DNA from: Chryseobacterium fluminis
GTDB taxonomy: Bacteria; Bacteroidota; Bacteroidia; Flavobacteriales; Weeksellaceae
Length of the DNA: 64,000 nt
NCBI RefSeq assembly: GCF_026314945.1
Contig: NZ_CP111121.1
Location: 1,488,001 to 1,552,000, forward strand
Direction of reading: 5' to 3'
The position numbers and the translations under genes are program-made. The notes under the pieces are model-generated. The model was not told the origin of the DNA and searched no databases. It saw nothing but the letters and a program-made list of their open reading frames with translations. Within the stretch, counting starts at the first letter, position 1. Each line of letters starts with the position of its first letter. Positions 34,843-45,309 of the stretch are shown here, piece by piece.

Positions 34843-35607
34843 TTAATTATTTAAAGTGGTGAAACCACCGTCAATAGGATAGTCCACTCCGGTGATAAAT
34901 GATGCTTCATCACTGCAGAGATACAGTGCTAAGGAGGCCACTTCTTGCGGTTGGGCCATTCGTCCGATCGGTTGGGTTTTAGATAGTTTTTCGAACATTT
35001 CATCGATATTACCGGGATAATTTTTCTGTAAAAATCCATCTACGAAAGGGGTATGGACCCGTGCCGGGGAGATGGAGTTGCAACGGATATTTTCATGAAT
35101 ATAATCTTTCGCCACACTCATAGTCATGGCCTTTACAGCGCCTTTTGCCGTGCTGTAAGCAAAACGGTCGGGAATACCGACCAATGCCGCAATGGAAGCC
35201 ATATTGATAATGACACCGCCCCCTGATTTTCTGATCTGCGGAATACCTGCAAACAGACAATTATAGACGCCCTTGATATTCACGTTGTAAATCCTGTCAA
35301 AATCTTCCTCTGAAGTGGTATCAGCCTTCCCGATATGAGCGATTCCGGCATTATTAATCAGAATATGGATCGGACCTATCTGCTCAAAAACGGCTAGAAC
35401 ATCTTTTTGTTTTGAAACATCACAGACATAAATTTTTGCATTTCCTTCCGAAGATTCTATTTTTCCGAGGGTTTCTTCTCCGTTTTGTGCGGTAATTTCA
35501 AGAATGCTGACTTCAGCGCCGCTGGCTGCAAGCTGGACCGCAATGGCCTGCCCGATTCCGCTTCCGCCACCTGTTACCACAGCTTTTTTATTTTTTAATG
35601 AAAACAT
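34843..35607 (-). CDS. SDR dehydrogenase, probably 2-keto-3-deoxy-L-fuconate dehydrogenase
   Basis: A 254-residue classical short-chain dehydrogenase. The cofactor loop is TGGGSGIGQAIAVQLAASG, followed by INNAGIAHIG, the active site NMASIAALVGIPDRFAYSTAKGA (catalytic Ser, Tyr, Lys all present) and the closing GVDYPIDGGF. It would oxidise the C4 hydroxyl of 2-keto-3-deoxy-L-fuconate ahead of the FAH hydrolase. It lies 94 bp upstream of that gene on the same strand. Confidence 0.82.
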   Translation of the reverse strand: MFSLKNKKAVVTGGGSGIGQAIAVQLAASGAEVSILEITAQNGEETLGKIESSEGNAKIYVCDVSKQKDVLAVFEQIGPIHILINNAGIAHIGKADTTSEEDFDRIYNVNIKGVYNCLFAGIPQIRKSGGGVIINMASIAALVGIPDRFAYSTAKGAVKAMTMSVAKDYIHENIRCNSISPARVHTPFVDGFLQKNYPGNIDEMFEKLSKTQPIGRMAQPQEVASLALYLCSDEASFITGVDYPIDGGFTTLNN

Positions 35608-35725
35608 TTTATCTTATTAAATTTGTTGTTATGTTCATACATAGGGTGCTGATCTTTTTCTGACTCTGCTCCTCTTAAGTTTGCAAAGGCCTTTTACTTA
35701 AGTGATAATCTTTGAAAAATAGGTA

Positions 35726-37366
35726 TTAAAGACTGACCCCTCTCTTCCAAGGGATGAAATCATCCTGGTTCAGGGCAACCGCTTTGGGAATAATATTGCC
35801 GCTGGCAACTTCGATACAGAAGTCCAGAATATCCTCTCCCATTTCCTGAATGGTTTTTTCGCCACGCACAATGGCTCCGGTATCAATATCGATGATATCA
35901 GACATTTTCGTTGCTAATGCTGTATTGGTCGCTACCTTAATAACAGGACAAACGGGATTTCCGGTTGGGGTTCCCAAACCTGTTGTAAAAAGAATTAAAG
36001 TCGCTCCTGCTGCGGCTTTACCGGTGGTGGCTTCTACATCATTTCCTGGTGTACATACCAGGCTGAGACCCGGTTTAGTAGCCGGTTCTGTATAATCCAA
36101 AACATCTACAACAGGTGACGAACCGCCTTTCTTTGCTGCTCCGGCAGATTTTATGGCATCGGTGATGAGCCCGTCTTTAATATTTCCCGGTGAAGGATTC
36201 ATATAAAATCCTGAACCTACGGCATGGGCAAGTTCATCATATTCCGTCATGAGCTTAATGAACTTTTCGGCGGTTGCCCGGTCTGCAGCCCGGTCTATTA
36301 ATTCCTGTTCGGCACCACAGAGTTCCGGAAACTCTGCCAGTAAAACCTTCGCCCCCAAAACGGAGAGTATGTCGGCAAGATGGCCCACCGCAGGGTTTGC
36401 AGAGATACCACTGAACCCATCACTTCCTCCACATTTTACGCCAACACTAAGTTTGCTGAGCGGGGCATCCTCCCGTTCGATTTTATTAATCTCCATAAGC
36501 CCTTTCAGGGTCTCAAAGATGGCATTTTTGATCATGGTTTCTTCACTGACTGCTTTTTGCTGTTCAAAAACGAGTAAAGGTTTATCAAAATCAGGATTTC
36601 TGCTGTACAGATCTTTTTTAAAGTGATCAATCTGCAAATGCTGGCATCCCAAACTCAACAAAGTTACCCCGGCAACGTTTGGATGGTCTGCATAAGATGC
36701 CAAAAGCTTACTCAGGGTATCTGCGTCCTGTCGTGTTCCTCCGCATCCTCCGGTGTGATTGAGAAATTTGATACCGTCTACATTTTTAAAAACTCTTTCT
36801 GCGGAAGGGATAGCTGACGGAGAAAATTCAACGTCATCCAGATTCCCGCCTTTAGAAATTGCTTCGACCAGCAGATGCGTGTAGCTTTTGTATTTGGCAT
36901 CAACGGCATATCCTAATTCGTTATACAGGGCTTCTTTAATCATATCAAGATTCCGGTTTTCACAAAAAACAGTGGGGATAAACAGCCAGTAATTTGCCGT
37001 CCCCACATCTCCGTTCGAACGATGATATCCTTTAAAAGTTTTATGCAGAAATTTTGAGACATCAGGCTTTGTCCAATGGTAGTCGACATCACGATAATAA
37101 TAGGGCTCGGCCGCATGTTTGGTATTATCTGTCGTCATGCGGGATCCTGAAGGCAGATCGTACTGCACTTTCCCGACAAGGACACCGTACATAAAGATTT
37201 CGTCCCCCTGCTTCATGTCATTCATAAAAAATTTATGTTTAGCAGGGATTGCTTCCACCGTAGTATAGGTAATCCCATCAAAAATGATCTCAGTGCCTGC
37301 CGGGATATCCTGCAAAGCGACTAAAACATTATCTTTATTATTTATTTTTAAAATTAACCGGCTCAT
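35726..37366 (-). CDS. UxaA/altronate dehydratase family, probably L-fuconate dehydratase
   Basis: A 546-residue full-length UxaA-family dehydratase. The N-terminal SAF domain (residues ~1-100) is followed by the catalytic region with HTGGCGGTRQDADTL near residue 205, SVGVKCGGSDGFSGISANP near 307 and a C-terminal GLGTPTGNPVCPVIKVATN segment. In family members cysteines in these motifs ligate iron. Between the permease and 3-deoxy-keto-acid dehydrogenase genes it would dehydrate L-fuconate. Characterised L-fuconate dehydratases are enolase-superfamily enzymes, so this would be an analogous replacement. A hexuronate role remains possible. Confidence 0.78.
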   Translation of the reverse strand: MSRLILKINNKDNVLVALQDIPAGTEIIFDGITYTTVEAIPAKHKFFMNDMKQGDEIFMYGVLVGKVQYDLPSGSRMTTDNTKHAAEPYYYRDVDYHWTKPDVSKFLHKTFKGYHRSNGDVGTANYWLFIPTVFCENRNLDMIKEALYNELGYAVDAKYKSYTHLLVEAISKGGNLDDVEFSPSAIPSAERVFKNVDGIKFLNHTGGCGGTRQDADTLSKLLASYADHPNVAGVTLLSLGCQHLQIDHFKKDLYSRNPDFDKPLLVFEQQKAVSEETMIKNAIFETLKGLMEINKIEREDAPLSKLSVGVKCGGSDGFSGISANPAVGHLADILSVLGAKVLLAEFPELCGAEQELIDRAADRATAEKFIKLMTEYDELAHAVGSGFYMNPSPGNIKDGLITDAIKSAGAAKKGGSSPVVDVLDYTEPATKPGLSLVCTPGNDVEATTGKAAAGATLILFTTGLGTPTGNPVCPVIKVATNTALATKMSDIIDIDTGAIVRGEKTIQEMGEDILDFCIEVASGNIIPKAVALNQDDFIPWKRGVSL

Positions 37367-37456
37367 AGTACGCTTTAAATTTTAATATTATTTTGGAGTT
37401 CAATGCTTGATTATAATCAGGATTATACTTCCGCTCACTTATTGTCATGTTGCTGC

Positions 37457-38725
37457 CTACCTGAGTTTAAACCTTAATGAAAACAGAAGCACAATGACAA
37501 AACAGATCAACGGAACCACATATGAGAAATGAATATTTCCTGAAATATCTGTGATCTTACTGGCTAAAGGGGGGATGATTGCCCCTCCAACAATCGACAT
37601 AATCAGTAGACTGGAGGCTGATTTTGTTTCTGATCCTGCCCCGTCAATTCCTAAAGCAAAAATCGTAGGAAACATGATCGACATAAAGAAAGTAAGCGTC
37701 ACAAGTGCATACAAGGTTGAAACCCCTGATCCGATAATCACCCAAATACTGAGAATAATACTGATGACGCTATAGATCGCCAGCAATTTCTGAGGAACGA
37801 TATATTTCATCAGAAAAGTTCCGGCAAAGCGCCCGATCATAAATAAAAATCCGGCCATTCCCGCATAATATTTAGCATCCTGACCTTTCATCTGAATGGC
37901 GTCTTCGGCAAAAACCAGCAGAAAACTGAATACATAGATTTGTGCCCCGATATAAAAAAACTGGGCGAGAACACCCCATCCGACATTTTTCAGTCTTAAA
38001 ACCTGAAGGAAGTTCTTTGTTGACTTTTCTGTGCCTTCTTTCACTTCCGGCAGTTTTACGAATAAAAACAGGAACATCACCAGCAGAATAATCAGTCCCA
38101 GTATGATATAAGGTCCTTTTACCAATGACGTTTCAGCCTGAATATAGGCTAATTTGGCAGTTTGGGTAAGTCGGGAAAGCTCGTCCTGTGTTTTAGGCTC
38201 TTCACCCAGAATAAACACACCGCCGATAATAGGCGCCACAGATGCGGCCAAACCATTGAAAGACTGTGCAAAATTTAATCTTTGAGGTGCCTTTTCAGGG
38301 TCGCCTAAAATCGTGATATAAGGATTGGCTGCTGTTTCTAAAACCGCCAGGCCGCATGACAGCACAAAAAGCGCTCCCAGGAAAAAAGGATAACTTACTG
38401 TATTGGCAGCTGGAACAAACATAAAACATCCGGCGGCAAAAAAGAACAGTCCTACCAGAATTCCGGTCTTATACCCATATTTCTGAATAATTAGTCCTGC
38501 CGGTATAGCCAATAAAAAATATGCAGCAAATACAGCTGAATCTACTAAGGAAGCCTGAAAATGGCTCAGTTGAAAGGCACTTCGCAGGTGTTTAATAAGA
38601 ATGGGATCCAAATTATGGATAAATCCCCAAAAGAAAAACAGACTGGTGATAAGAATAAGCGGAAGGCTGAAGCTTTTCTTTTTTAAGGGTGTAGAAATAG
38701 GGTTTCCTGTTCGGGTATCATTCAT
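37457..38725 (-). CDS. fucP: FucP-like major facilitator sugar permease
   Basis: A 422-residue protein with about twelve membrane segments. The N-terminal LFFFWGFIHNLDPILIKHLR matches the FucP-type signature, and ETAANPYITILGDPEKAPQRLNFAQSFNGL is characteristic of the FHS (fucose/glucose/galactose) family (the first 14 residues ETAANPYITILGDP hold a conserved Asn-Pro-Tyr). It would import L-fucose with protons across the inner membrane. It is the first catabolic gene after SusD, 406 bp downstream of it. Confidence 0.88.
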   Translation of the reverse strand: MNDTRTGNPISTPLKKKSFSLPLILITSLFFFWGFIHNLDPILIKHLRSAFQLSHFQASLVDSAVFAAYFLLAIPAGLIIQKYGYKTGILVGLFFFAAGCFMFVPAANTVSYPFFLGALFVLSCGLAVLETAANPYITILGDPEKAPQRLNFAQSFNGLAASVAPIIGGVFILGEEPKTQDELSRLTQTAKLAYIQAETSLVKGPYIILGLIILLVMFLFLFVKLPEVKEGTEKSTKNFLQVLRLKNVGWGVLAQFFYIGAQIYVFSFLLVFAEDAIQMKGQDAKYYAGMAGFLFMIGRFAGTFLMKYIVPQKLLAIYSVISIILSIWVIIGSGVSTLYALVTLTFFMSIMFPTIFALGIDGAGSETKSASSLLIMSIVGGAIIPPLASKITDISGNIHFSYVVPLICFVIVLLFSLRFKLR

Positions 38726-39086
38726 GGGTTTGGTTTATGATCATTAATATTTCCTGACTTGCATAACTTTAAAAGATTAGCGGACCGGCCAGTATATTTC
38801 AAACTGGATATGCAGCTCATTGCGGTCTTTGTCTACATATTTTTTATTTTTTAAAAGTATAAAAATTTTACAAAATAAAAAGTGTTCGGACAGGATAGCA
38901 CAAGACAGTGTAAATATTTCTTAATTTTATTAATTATTCGATATTAAATTCTTAATTTAAATTAAACGGATGAAACTGAATCTTCTATTACAATTTAATT
39001 CCTTGACGCAAACTTTATTGTCAGGACATTTTTTTTAAAAAATAAGCCAGCAGAAATTGTAAATCCATATAGTGCTTGATAATGAC
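38726..39086. other. Intergenic region between permease and SusD genes
   Basis: About 360 very AT-rich bases without a reading frame. As the gap before the permease it probably holds the promoter of the catabolic genes, but no exact minus-strand TAnnTTTG box is visible. Confidence 0.4.
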
Positions 39087-39112
39087 AAGAGCTGCAAAAT
39101 ACTGCAGCTCTT
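39087..39112 (-). terminator. Hairpin after the SusD gene
   Basis: A perfect 10-bp stem (39087-39096 with 39103-39112, AAGAGCTGCA) 20 bp after the SusD stop. The T-run after it is poor, so it may attenuate or protect the 3' end rather than fully terminate. Confidence 0.6.
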
Positions 39113-39131
39113 ATTCAACATATTAAAAGTT

Positions 39132-40670
39132 TTACGGATTTTGCTCATATCCTGCTACCTGAATTTGGGATAAAGGAATCTGATACAGATAATCATTCGT
39201 GGTGATCGTAAAATTGTAGTTTAAATCTGCTGCAGCCTGATTAATGACCGCTACGGCAATATTCCAACGTACCAAATCGTGCCAGTAAACTCCCTCTCCG
39301 GCAAATTCCACTCTTCTTTCTTTACGAAGGGCGGTGGTAAAGTCGCCTGCGGTCATCGATGTCGAAAGTGGAGCCAATCCCGCTCTTTGACGGATCCTGT
39401 TCACATACGGAACTGCAGCAGAAGTATTGCCCTCATTATTCAAGACTTCTGCATACATGAGAAGCACATCTTCATACCGGATCACCGGGAAATTAATTGG
39501 CCAGTCATAACGGTTCGTCAATACGACACCCGGCTCCCGGAATTTCACAAAATAATTGGCATAATCTACCTGTCCGTTTTGTGCGATAAACTGGGTTTTT
39601 ACCGTTAAAGGACGCCTCAGGTCTCCTGTCTCATAAGAATTGATCAAAGATTGCGAGACTCCTAATTCCGCGGCACTGTATAAACTGCCCTGCGGGTTGT
39701 ACAGAGGGTCATTAACACCAAAAGTGGGTGAAACGTAACTCGGCAGATAAGAACCCTGGGATAAGCCTCCGCTGATATGCTGGATCTCAAAAATATGGTA
39801 TTTATTATCATTGGCACTCTTAAACAGGTCTGCATAATTGGCAGCAAAAGTAACGTACTGACCTTCTCCCTGAATAACGGTGTTTAAATGGCTTTTTGCT
39901 TTTTGCAGATAAGAGCCGTTATTTAAGGGAAATCCGCTTCCGGTCAGGTATATTCTCCCCAACATCGCATGGGCAGCCGATTTCGTAACTCTTCCTTTAT
40001 TTTTGGCATCATAGGCGTTTTTTAAACCTGCGACAGAAGCTTCAATTTCTGAAGTTACAAATTCATACAGTGTGGCTAAGTCTGTCCTGGGAATGGAAAC
40101 CGCCTCTTCGGGAGTCACAGGATGATCTACAAGCGGAACTTTTCCAAAATTCCGCATCAGTTCGAAATAAGCATACGCTCTTAAAAAACGCGTTTCGGAG
40201 CGGTACTGTTCCTTTGTCGCCTGATCTGCAAAAGGAACGGCATCTATCCTTGCCAGAATGGTATTGGCATAGGAAATCAGCTGATAGGCATCTTCCCAGA
40301 GGATTTCCACCTCTTCTGTTGATGAAGTATCCTGAAAACGGTTGATGGCATAATAATCCCTGTTTCCGTTCTGTGAAATCGCATTAAAATTATTGGAACG
40401 GACTTCTGATGCCAGCAGATAAAAATTGACATCAAAACCTCCTCTGGAAGAGGCATTCACCATTGCTGAATACACTCCTGATACGGCCTGGCTGATCTGC
40501 AGCTCGGTCGTATAAAAAGAAGTCTGGGTAATATTATTTTCGGGCTCCAGCATCAGATCTTTTTCACAGCTCAGCGTTGCGAATGTTAAAGTTCCCCATA
40601 GTAATGCTTTTCCAAAGGTTTTAAAATATCCAGGAAAGAGATTTGTATTTTTATTGTATGTTGTTTTCAT
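39132..40670 (-). CDS. SusD/RagB-family outer membrane lipoprotein
   Basis: A 512-residue nutrient-binding lipoprotein. An unusually long N-terminal leader ends in the lipobox TFATLSC with Cys at residue 35. The mature part has the SusD helical repeats (YFELMRNFGKVPLVDHPV, ALRKERRVEFAGEGVYWHDLVRW) and ends short of the barrel. It sits 10 bp after the SusC gene and forms the lid of the SusCD transporter. Neighbouring catabolic genes point to fucose or a fucosylated glycan. Confidence 0.92.
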   Translation of the reverse strand: MKTTYNKNTNLFPGYFKTFGKALLWGTLTFATLSCEKDLMLEPENNITQTSFYTTELQISQAVSGVYSAMVNASSRGGFDVNFYLLASEVRSNNFNAISQNGNRDYYAINRFQDTSSTEEVEILWEDAYQLISYANTILARIDAVPFADQATKEQYRSETRFLRAYAYFELMRNFGKVPLVDHPVTPEEAVSIPRTDLATLYEFVTSEIEASVAGLKNAYDAKNKGRVTKSAAHAMLGRIYLTGSGFPLNNGSYLQKAKSHLNTVIQGEGQYVTFAANYADLFKSANDNKYHIFEIQHISGGLSQGSYLPSYVSPTFGVNDPLYNPQGSLYSAAELGVSQSLINSYETGDLRRPLTVKTQFIAQNGQVDYANYFVKFREPGVVLTNRYDWPINFPVIRYEDVLLMYAEVLNNEGNTSAAVPYVNRIRQRAGLAPLSTSMTAGDFTTALRKERRVEFAGEGVYWHDLVRWNIAVAVINQAAADLNYNFTITTNDYLYQIPLSQIQVAGYEQNP

Positions 40671-40680
40671 TTTAAAAAGA

Positions 40681-43600
40681 TTAGAAGTTAAAGTTTAGCC
40701 CCATCATACATACTTTTGCATTGGGATATGCGCCATAGTCGGTACCGTCCGACTGTACAGACTCCGGATTATAACCGCCATAGTAGTGATCATTTCTCCA
40801 GACATTTTCAAGACTGAAATAAATTCTGAGATTGGAAATTTGCAGTTTGCTTACCAGGTCTTTAGGAAAGCTGTATCCTAAGGTCACATTCTTAAGCTGA
40901 ATATAGGTGGCGTCATACAGCCATCTTGTATCCAGAAGACTGCCCGTGGTGCCATCCAGCCTAGGCGTTTTTCCATCTCCGGGATTGTCGTCGGAGCGCC
41001 AGCGGTTGGCCCAGTTTCCCATCACGTTGGTGGTAGTACCCATACCCGTGCGATCGATTGCACGACCTAGTAAGGCATAGCTGTATCCTCCTTTCTGTCC
41101 CTGGAAAAACACTGACAAATCGAAGCCTTTATAGGAAAATGTATTGGTAAATCCCCAGTAATAATCCGGGGTAGGTCCTCCGATGATGTGACGGTCTTTC
41201 TCATCGATCACTCCATCTCCATTGGCATCTCGGTATTTGACATCGCCTGCGATCGCCCCGTTTGTTTTAGCCACACCGGCATTGCTGATGTCTGCTGATG
41301 ACAATACCCCAATGGCTTCATAAAGATAAAAGGAGTTCAGTTCTTCCCCTACTTTTATAATATTGGTACTGCTGCTGAAACCTGTGTAAATGGGAGCATT
41401 ATCACTTCCCAACTGCAGCACTTTATTATTATTGAATGAGATATTAGCTGAGGTGTTCCACTTGAACGCTCCTGTTAAATTTTTGGTGCTTAATTCCAGT
41501 TCCAACCCTGTATTCTGCACGGAGCCTACATTTTTCCACATGGTAGTGTAGCCCGTTACCGAAGGGATCGGCAGCTCCAGGAGTAGATCTTTCGTTTTTT
41601 TGATGTAGTAGTCTGCTGTGAAGTCAATCCGGTTAAAAAGTCCCAGTTCAAAACCAAAATCCGATGACTGCGTTTTTTCCCATGTCAGATCCTGGTTGGC
41701 AATGGTGTTGGGAATCAAACCGTTCGATAAGTTTCCTCCAAAAGAATAGTTTCCACCCGCCAGTGTTCCGAATGCTCTGTAATCACCGATCGAATTGTTC
41801 CCGTTTTCTCCCCAGCTGTATCGGAATTTCAGATTATTCAGCCATTTCGCCTCTTTCAGAAAATTTTCTTCATCTGCTTTCCAGGCTGTTCCGAAAGCGG
41901 CAAACGTTCCCCACAGATTGTTCCAGCCAAACCTGGAGGATCCGTCCCGGCGAATGCTTGCCGACAGCATATACTTTTTCTTATAATCGTAATTAACACG
42001 GCCAAACATCGAGATCAGCATCCATTCTGAAGCGGTATATTCTGAATTGAGCACAGATGCCGATTGGGTGAAATTGAATGTTTTTAAATCATCATTCGGA
42101 AAACCCTTGTTTCGGTTGTACTGTGAGGTTGTCCGGTAGTTTTCTGCACTGTACCCTGCAATCGCATTGATATTATGGTCACCAAAAGACTTTTTATACG
42201 ACAGCAGAGCCTCTCCCAGATACCGGTTATAATTTACGGTTCTGCGGCTGGCAATACTTACCTGTCCGGGTATATTGGTGATCAGGTCGAAAGTAGGAGT
42301 ATATCCGTTGTTAAGGTTAAAATTATTTGTGGCCCCGCCGGAAATTTTAAAATTCAGATCAGGTAAAATGTCATAAGACATATAGAGGCTGGAGAACAGT
42401 CTGAATTCATTTGTATCATTTGTAGTCTGTTCCATCACTCCGACAGGGCTCTGCGTGGAACCGGCCCACCTGTACCGGGTGTTGTTTCCGAAATTGGTAT
42501 AAAGCCCGGCATTAAGTTCTGCTACAGGAACCATAGAAAGCATTTTATGAGCTAGATTATCTTTTCCGTCCACAGTAGCCCCATAACTCTGTGAATAGCT
42601 CGGGCGCAATGTGATCCCCGCTTTCCATTTATCTGAGATATTCACATCAATCACTGCACTCAGATTGAACCGGCTAAAACCTGTATTAATGGCCAGGCCT
42701 TCCTGATCAAAATAAGCTCCGGAAATCAGGTATTTCACGTTTTTATTTCCACCGCGGACGGCTAACTGATAATTCTGAATGGGGGCCGGACGGTAAAATG
42801 CATCCTGCCAGTCGATATAAGCGACCTGGCCGGTCCCCCATCTGGGATCCTTCATATAATTGATATTCGCAAGATTATAGTCGGTGGTATTGGCGAGATT
42901 GAAATAATTTGCCCTCACAGCATAACTATCTGATGCGGAATTTCCCGGTGCCAGGGCAACCCATCTTTTATCAATCGCTTCAGAAGCATAATCGATCCAT
43001 TCTGCACTGGTCATGATGTCAAGCTTTTTTTCAATAGTCTGCACACCGTAGTACTGAGAAAAACTAAAGGACGGTTTTCCCGAGGTTCCTTTTTTTGTTG
43101 TCACGATGACCACACCATTTGAACCTCTGGATCCATACATGGCTGTAGAAGCAGCATCTTTTAAAACCTCAATAGACTGGATATCATCGGATGAAATATT
43201 CCCCAGATCATCAACCACCATTCCGTCTACTACATAAACCGGAGAATTGCTGGCTGATATCGAAGCTGTCCCACGAACTCTGATTTCTAACGGTTCTCCC
43301 GGTTTTCCGGTAGTAGAACGTGTTTTCACCCCTGCAATCTGCCCCGTTAATGCCTGGTCAGCTCTGGCAATGGGACGGTTTTTAAAACTTTCAGGATCTA
43401 CTCTTCCCACTGCGCCGGTAACTTCTCCTCTTTTTTGTGTCCCGTAGGCAATAATAACGACCTCATCGATGCTTTTTACTTTATCATTGGGATCAGGCTG
43501 CAGCGTAATTTTCACATTTTCCTGATCCGAGACATCTACCTTTCTGCTGAGATAGCCTTCATGAGAAATGGCAAGCTCCGGTTTACTGATGCTTTCGGTA

Positions 43601-43788
43601 AGCGGGATACTGAAGCTTCCATCAGAATTGGTAGTTACCTCCTGGGAAGTATTATTCAGCTTCACGACAGCATTCTGAACAGGCTTAGCATCCTGGCCTA
43701 AGACTACTCCGGATATTTGTTTTTCCTGTCCGAAAACAAATCCCGCTGCACCTATTAAGAGACCTAACGTTAATATAGAATTCTTCAT
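40681..43788 (-). CDS. SusC/RagA-family TonB-dependent transporter
   Basis: A 1035-residue outer membrane transporter. After the signal peptide (ends near GFVFGQ) comes a carboxypeptidase-regulatory-like domain (about 22-95), a plug domain with the TonB box-like VVIIAYGTQKRGEVTG, the conserved SPVYVVDGMVVDD and LKDAASTAMYGSRGSNGVV, and then the beta-barrel ending in MGLNFNF. It imports the ligand captured by SusD. It begins the locus; 900 bp of non-coding DNA lie upstream. No sigma/anti-sigma regulator pair is adjacent. Confidence 0.93.
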   Translation of the reverse strand: MKNSILTLGLLIGAAGFVFGQEKQISGVVLGQDAKPVQNAVVKLNNTSQEVTTNSDGSFSIPLTESISKPELAISHEGYLSRKVDVSDQENVKITLQPDPNDKVKSIDEVVIIAYGTQKRGEVTGAVGRVDPESFKNRPIARADQALTGQIAGVKTRSTTGKPGEPLEIRVRGTASISASNSPVYVVDGMVVDDLGNISSDDIQSIEVLKDAASTAMYGSRGSNGVVIVTTKKGTSGKPSFSFSQYYGVQTIEKKLDIMTSAEWIDYASEAIDKRWVALAPGNSASDSYAVRANYFNLANTTDYNLANINYMKDPRWGTGQVAYIDWQDAFYRPAPIQNYQLAVRGGNKNVKYLISGAYFDQEGLAINTGFSRFNLSAVIDVNISDKWKAGITLRPSYSQSYGATVDGKDNLAHKMLSMVPVAELNAGLYTNFGNNTRYRWAGSTQSPVGVMEQTTNDTNEFRLFSSLYMSYDILPDLNFKISGGATNNFNLNNGYTPTFDLITNIPGQVSIASRRTVNYNRYLGEALLSYKKSFGDHNINAIAGYSAENYRTTSQYNRNKGFPNDDLKTFNFTQSASVLNSEYTASEWMLISMFGRVNYDYKKKYMLSASIRRDGSSRFGWNNLWGTFAAFGTAWKADEENFLKEAKWLNNLKFRYSWGENGNNSIGDYRAFGTLAGGNYSFGGNLSNGLIPNTIANQDLTWEKTQSSDFGFELGLFNRIDFTADYYIKKTKDLLLELPIPSVTGYTTMWKNVGSVQNTGLELELSTKNLTGAFKWNTSANISFNNNKVLQLGSDNAPIYTGFSSSTNIIKVGEELNSFYLYEAIGVLSSADISNAGVAKTNGAIAGDVKYRDANGDGVIDEKDRHIIGGPTPDYYWGFTNTFSYKGFDLSVFFQGQKGGYSYALLGRAIDRTGMGTTTNVMGNWANRWRSDDNPGDGKTPRLDGTTGSLLDTRWLYDATYIQLKNVTLGYSFPKDLVSKLQISNLRIYFSLENVWRNDHYYGGYNPESVQSDGTDYGAYPNAKVCMMGLNFNF

Positions 43789-44603
43789 TTTTCAGTTATT
43801 AATTATTTAAAAAAATTACTGTTACGTTTAATTATTTTTAATTGAACACACAAAGTCTGATAAAATCATGTCCGATTCTGTTGTTTGTTTATTTTTATAA
43901 AAGTATACTTATCGGAAAATTCTGCTATCCTGTAGTCACCTGTTAATATTCTCTTAACAGAGAAATACCGACGATTTTTATGAATTGGGATGGAAGACTA
44001 TAATATCGAGCAGGCAAAAAAGCTAAAATAACGATGTTCTTAAGCACAGAGAATCCGGATCACCAACAGCAGGAATAGAAAATAGCCGGTAAATTAATGA
44101 TGCGTTCTACGTTGTCAGGCTCATGGATGATAACCTAGCTCCTAATTAAAGACCTTAAAGAAATTAAGAAAGTATCCATTTTTGAGAAATTATTTTTTGA
44201 TTAACTTTACCCCTTTAATTTTAAATATACACAATGAAAAAAAATTCAATCTACCATCTTTATGCATCCCCGGAAGAACCGTGGAGATCACGATCATCAG
44301 TTCTTCATGTATTCATCCCAATGATCCGTTAAATAATCAACAGGTCCCTCAATTCATATTAAACAGATTTAATATATATTTTTTAAATCATCCACACAGC
44401 CGAATGCGAATGATTCGTTAATTCACTACATACCAATAGATTACAGAAAACAAAAAGTTCTTTTTTTAGTGATGCCTACTAAACGAATAATTCACTGTTC
44501 TTTGTATAATATTCTTGCAATCAAACATTTAAATGAGCATTCTGATTGCAATGGTCTGCATAGTTTCGCACTTTCACGGATGACAGATATTAAAAAAAAG
44601 TAT
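43789..44603. other. Long intergenic region upstream of SusC
   Basis: About 800 AT-rich bases between divergent genes. Only very short open frames are found (for example a 32-codon one starting ATG near 44234) and none resembles a known protein. It presumably carries the SusC promoter and possibly a small RNA, but I identified neither. Confidence 0.45.
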
Positions 44604-44611
44604 TACTTTTG
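44604..44611 (+). promoter_or_regulatory. Candidate -7 box TACTTTTG
   Basis: Exact TAnnTTTG match about 80 bp before the start of the secreted protein at 44690. No good -33 TTG was found. Confidence 0.4.
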
Positions 44612-44689
44612 TTTTAAAATAAAATTGGTTTTAACTTTTTTTATGATTAGATTTAGGTGCACCAATTATAAACATTAAAATAAGTTCTA

Positions 44690-45256
44690 ATGAGAAAAAT
44701 ACTTTTACTATTTACCTTCATGTTCGGTATTTCAGTTTTCTCACAAATTAAAGTGTTGAAAAACGAAAGTTTAGTGGAAATTGGTAAAGATAATTCCGTT
44801 GGTTTATATAAAAAAGACGATACATTTACTATTAATTATCAGGATCTTAACACAGCCAATCTAAATACCTTCAGATCTTTTTCTTTCAAAAATCTTAACG
44901 GGGACGTGTCGGGTCTTTATACCATGATCACAAACGGCTTTATCGATGCACCGGAAAGCAACATTATTCTGGAGCTTCCTAACGACATTATCGAGCTGCA
45001 TTATGAGAAAAATTTCGGACAGCCGACCGTACAGTTTATTCAGTACATTAACAAAAACAGAAAGTATGTGGGAAAATCGCAGTTTCTGAATAAGAAACAG
45101 GTGGATAAGGTCTTTGGGAAAAGTAACGGCAAAGCGGCCTTATATGAAAGGTCGGCTGCCATAAACAATAGTAACAGCAGCAGACCGGTAACCAATAGTT
45201 CTTCTACAGCAGCCTCCCCTGCTTCCAGCGGAAAGACTAAAAAGACAAGAAAATAA
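44690..45256 (+). CDS. Secreted hypothetical protein
   Basis: A 188-residue protein with a signal peptide (ends near SVFSQ), a globular middle and a low-complexity Ser/Asn/Ala tail ending in KTKKTRK. No known domain is recognised. A terminator immediately downstream makes it a single-gene unit. Its role in the envelope or periplasm is unknown. Confidence 0.7.
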   Translation: MRKILLLFTFMFGISVFSQIKVLKNESLVEIGKDNSVGLYKKDDTFTINYQDLNTANLNTFRSFSFKNLNGDVSGLYTMITNGFIDAPESNIILELPNDIIELHYEKNFGQPTVQFIQYINKNRKYVGKSQFLNKKQVDKVFGKSNGKAALYERSAAINNSNSSRPVTNSSSTAASPASSGKTKKTRK

Positions 45257-45280
45257 TAAGAATTTAAAATATAATCTGAG

Positions 45281-45305
45281 CTCATTCATCCGAATGAGTT
45301 TTTTT
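45281..45305 (+). terminator. Terminator after the secreted protein
   Basis: Perfect 7-bp stem CTCATTC/GAATGAG with ATCC loop (45281-45298), followed by seven T. Confidence 0.88.
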
Positions 45306-45309
45306 ATTT

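Noticed and set aside
44234..44332. Possible 32-codon gene (MKKNSIYHLY..)
   Set aside because: Short, Arg/Ser-rich by composition, no supporting signals upstream; overlapping frames of similar length exist in the same gap.
44469..44678. 69-codon plus-strand frame upstream of the 44690 gene
   Set aside because: Cys/Phe/Ile-rich composition typical of non-coding AT-rich DNA, and it covers the predicted promoter at 44604.
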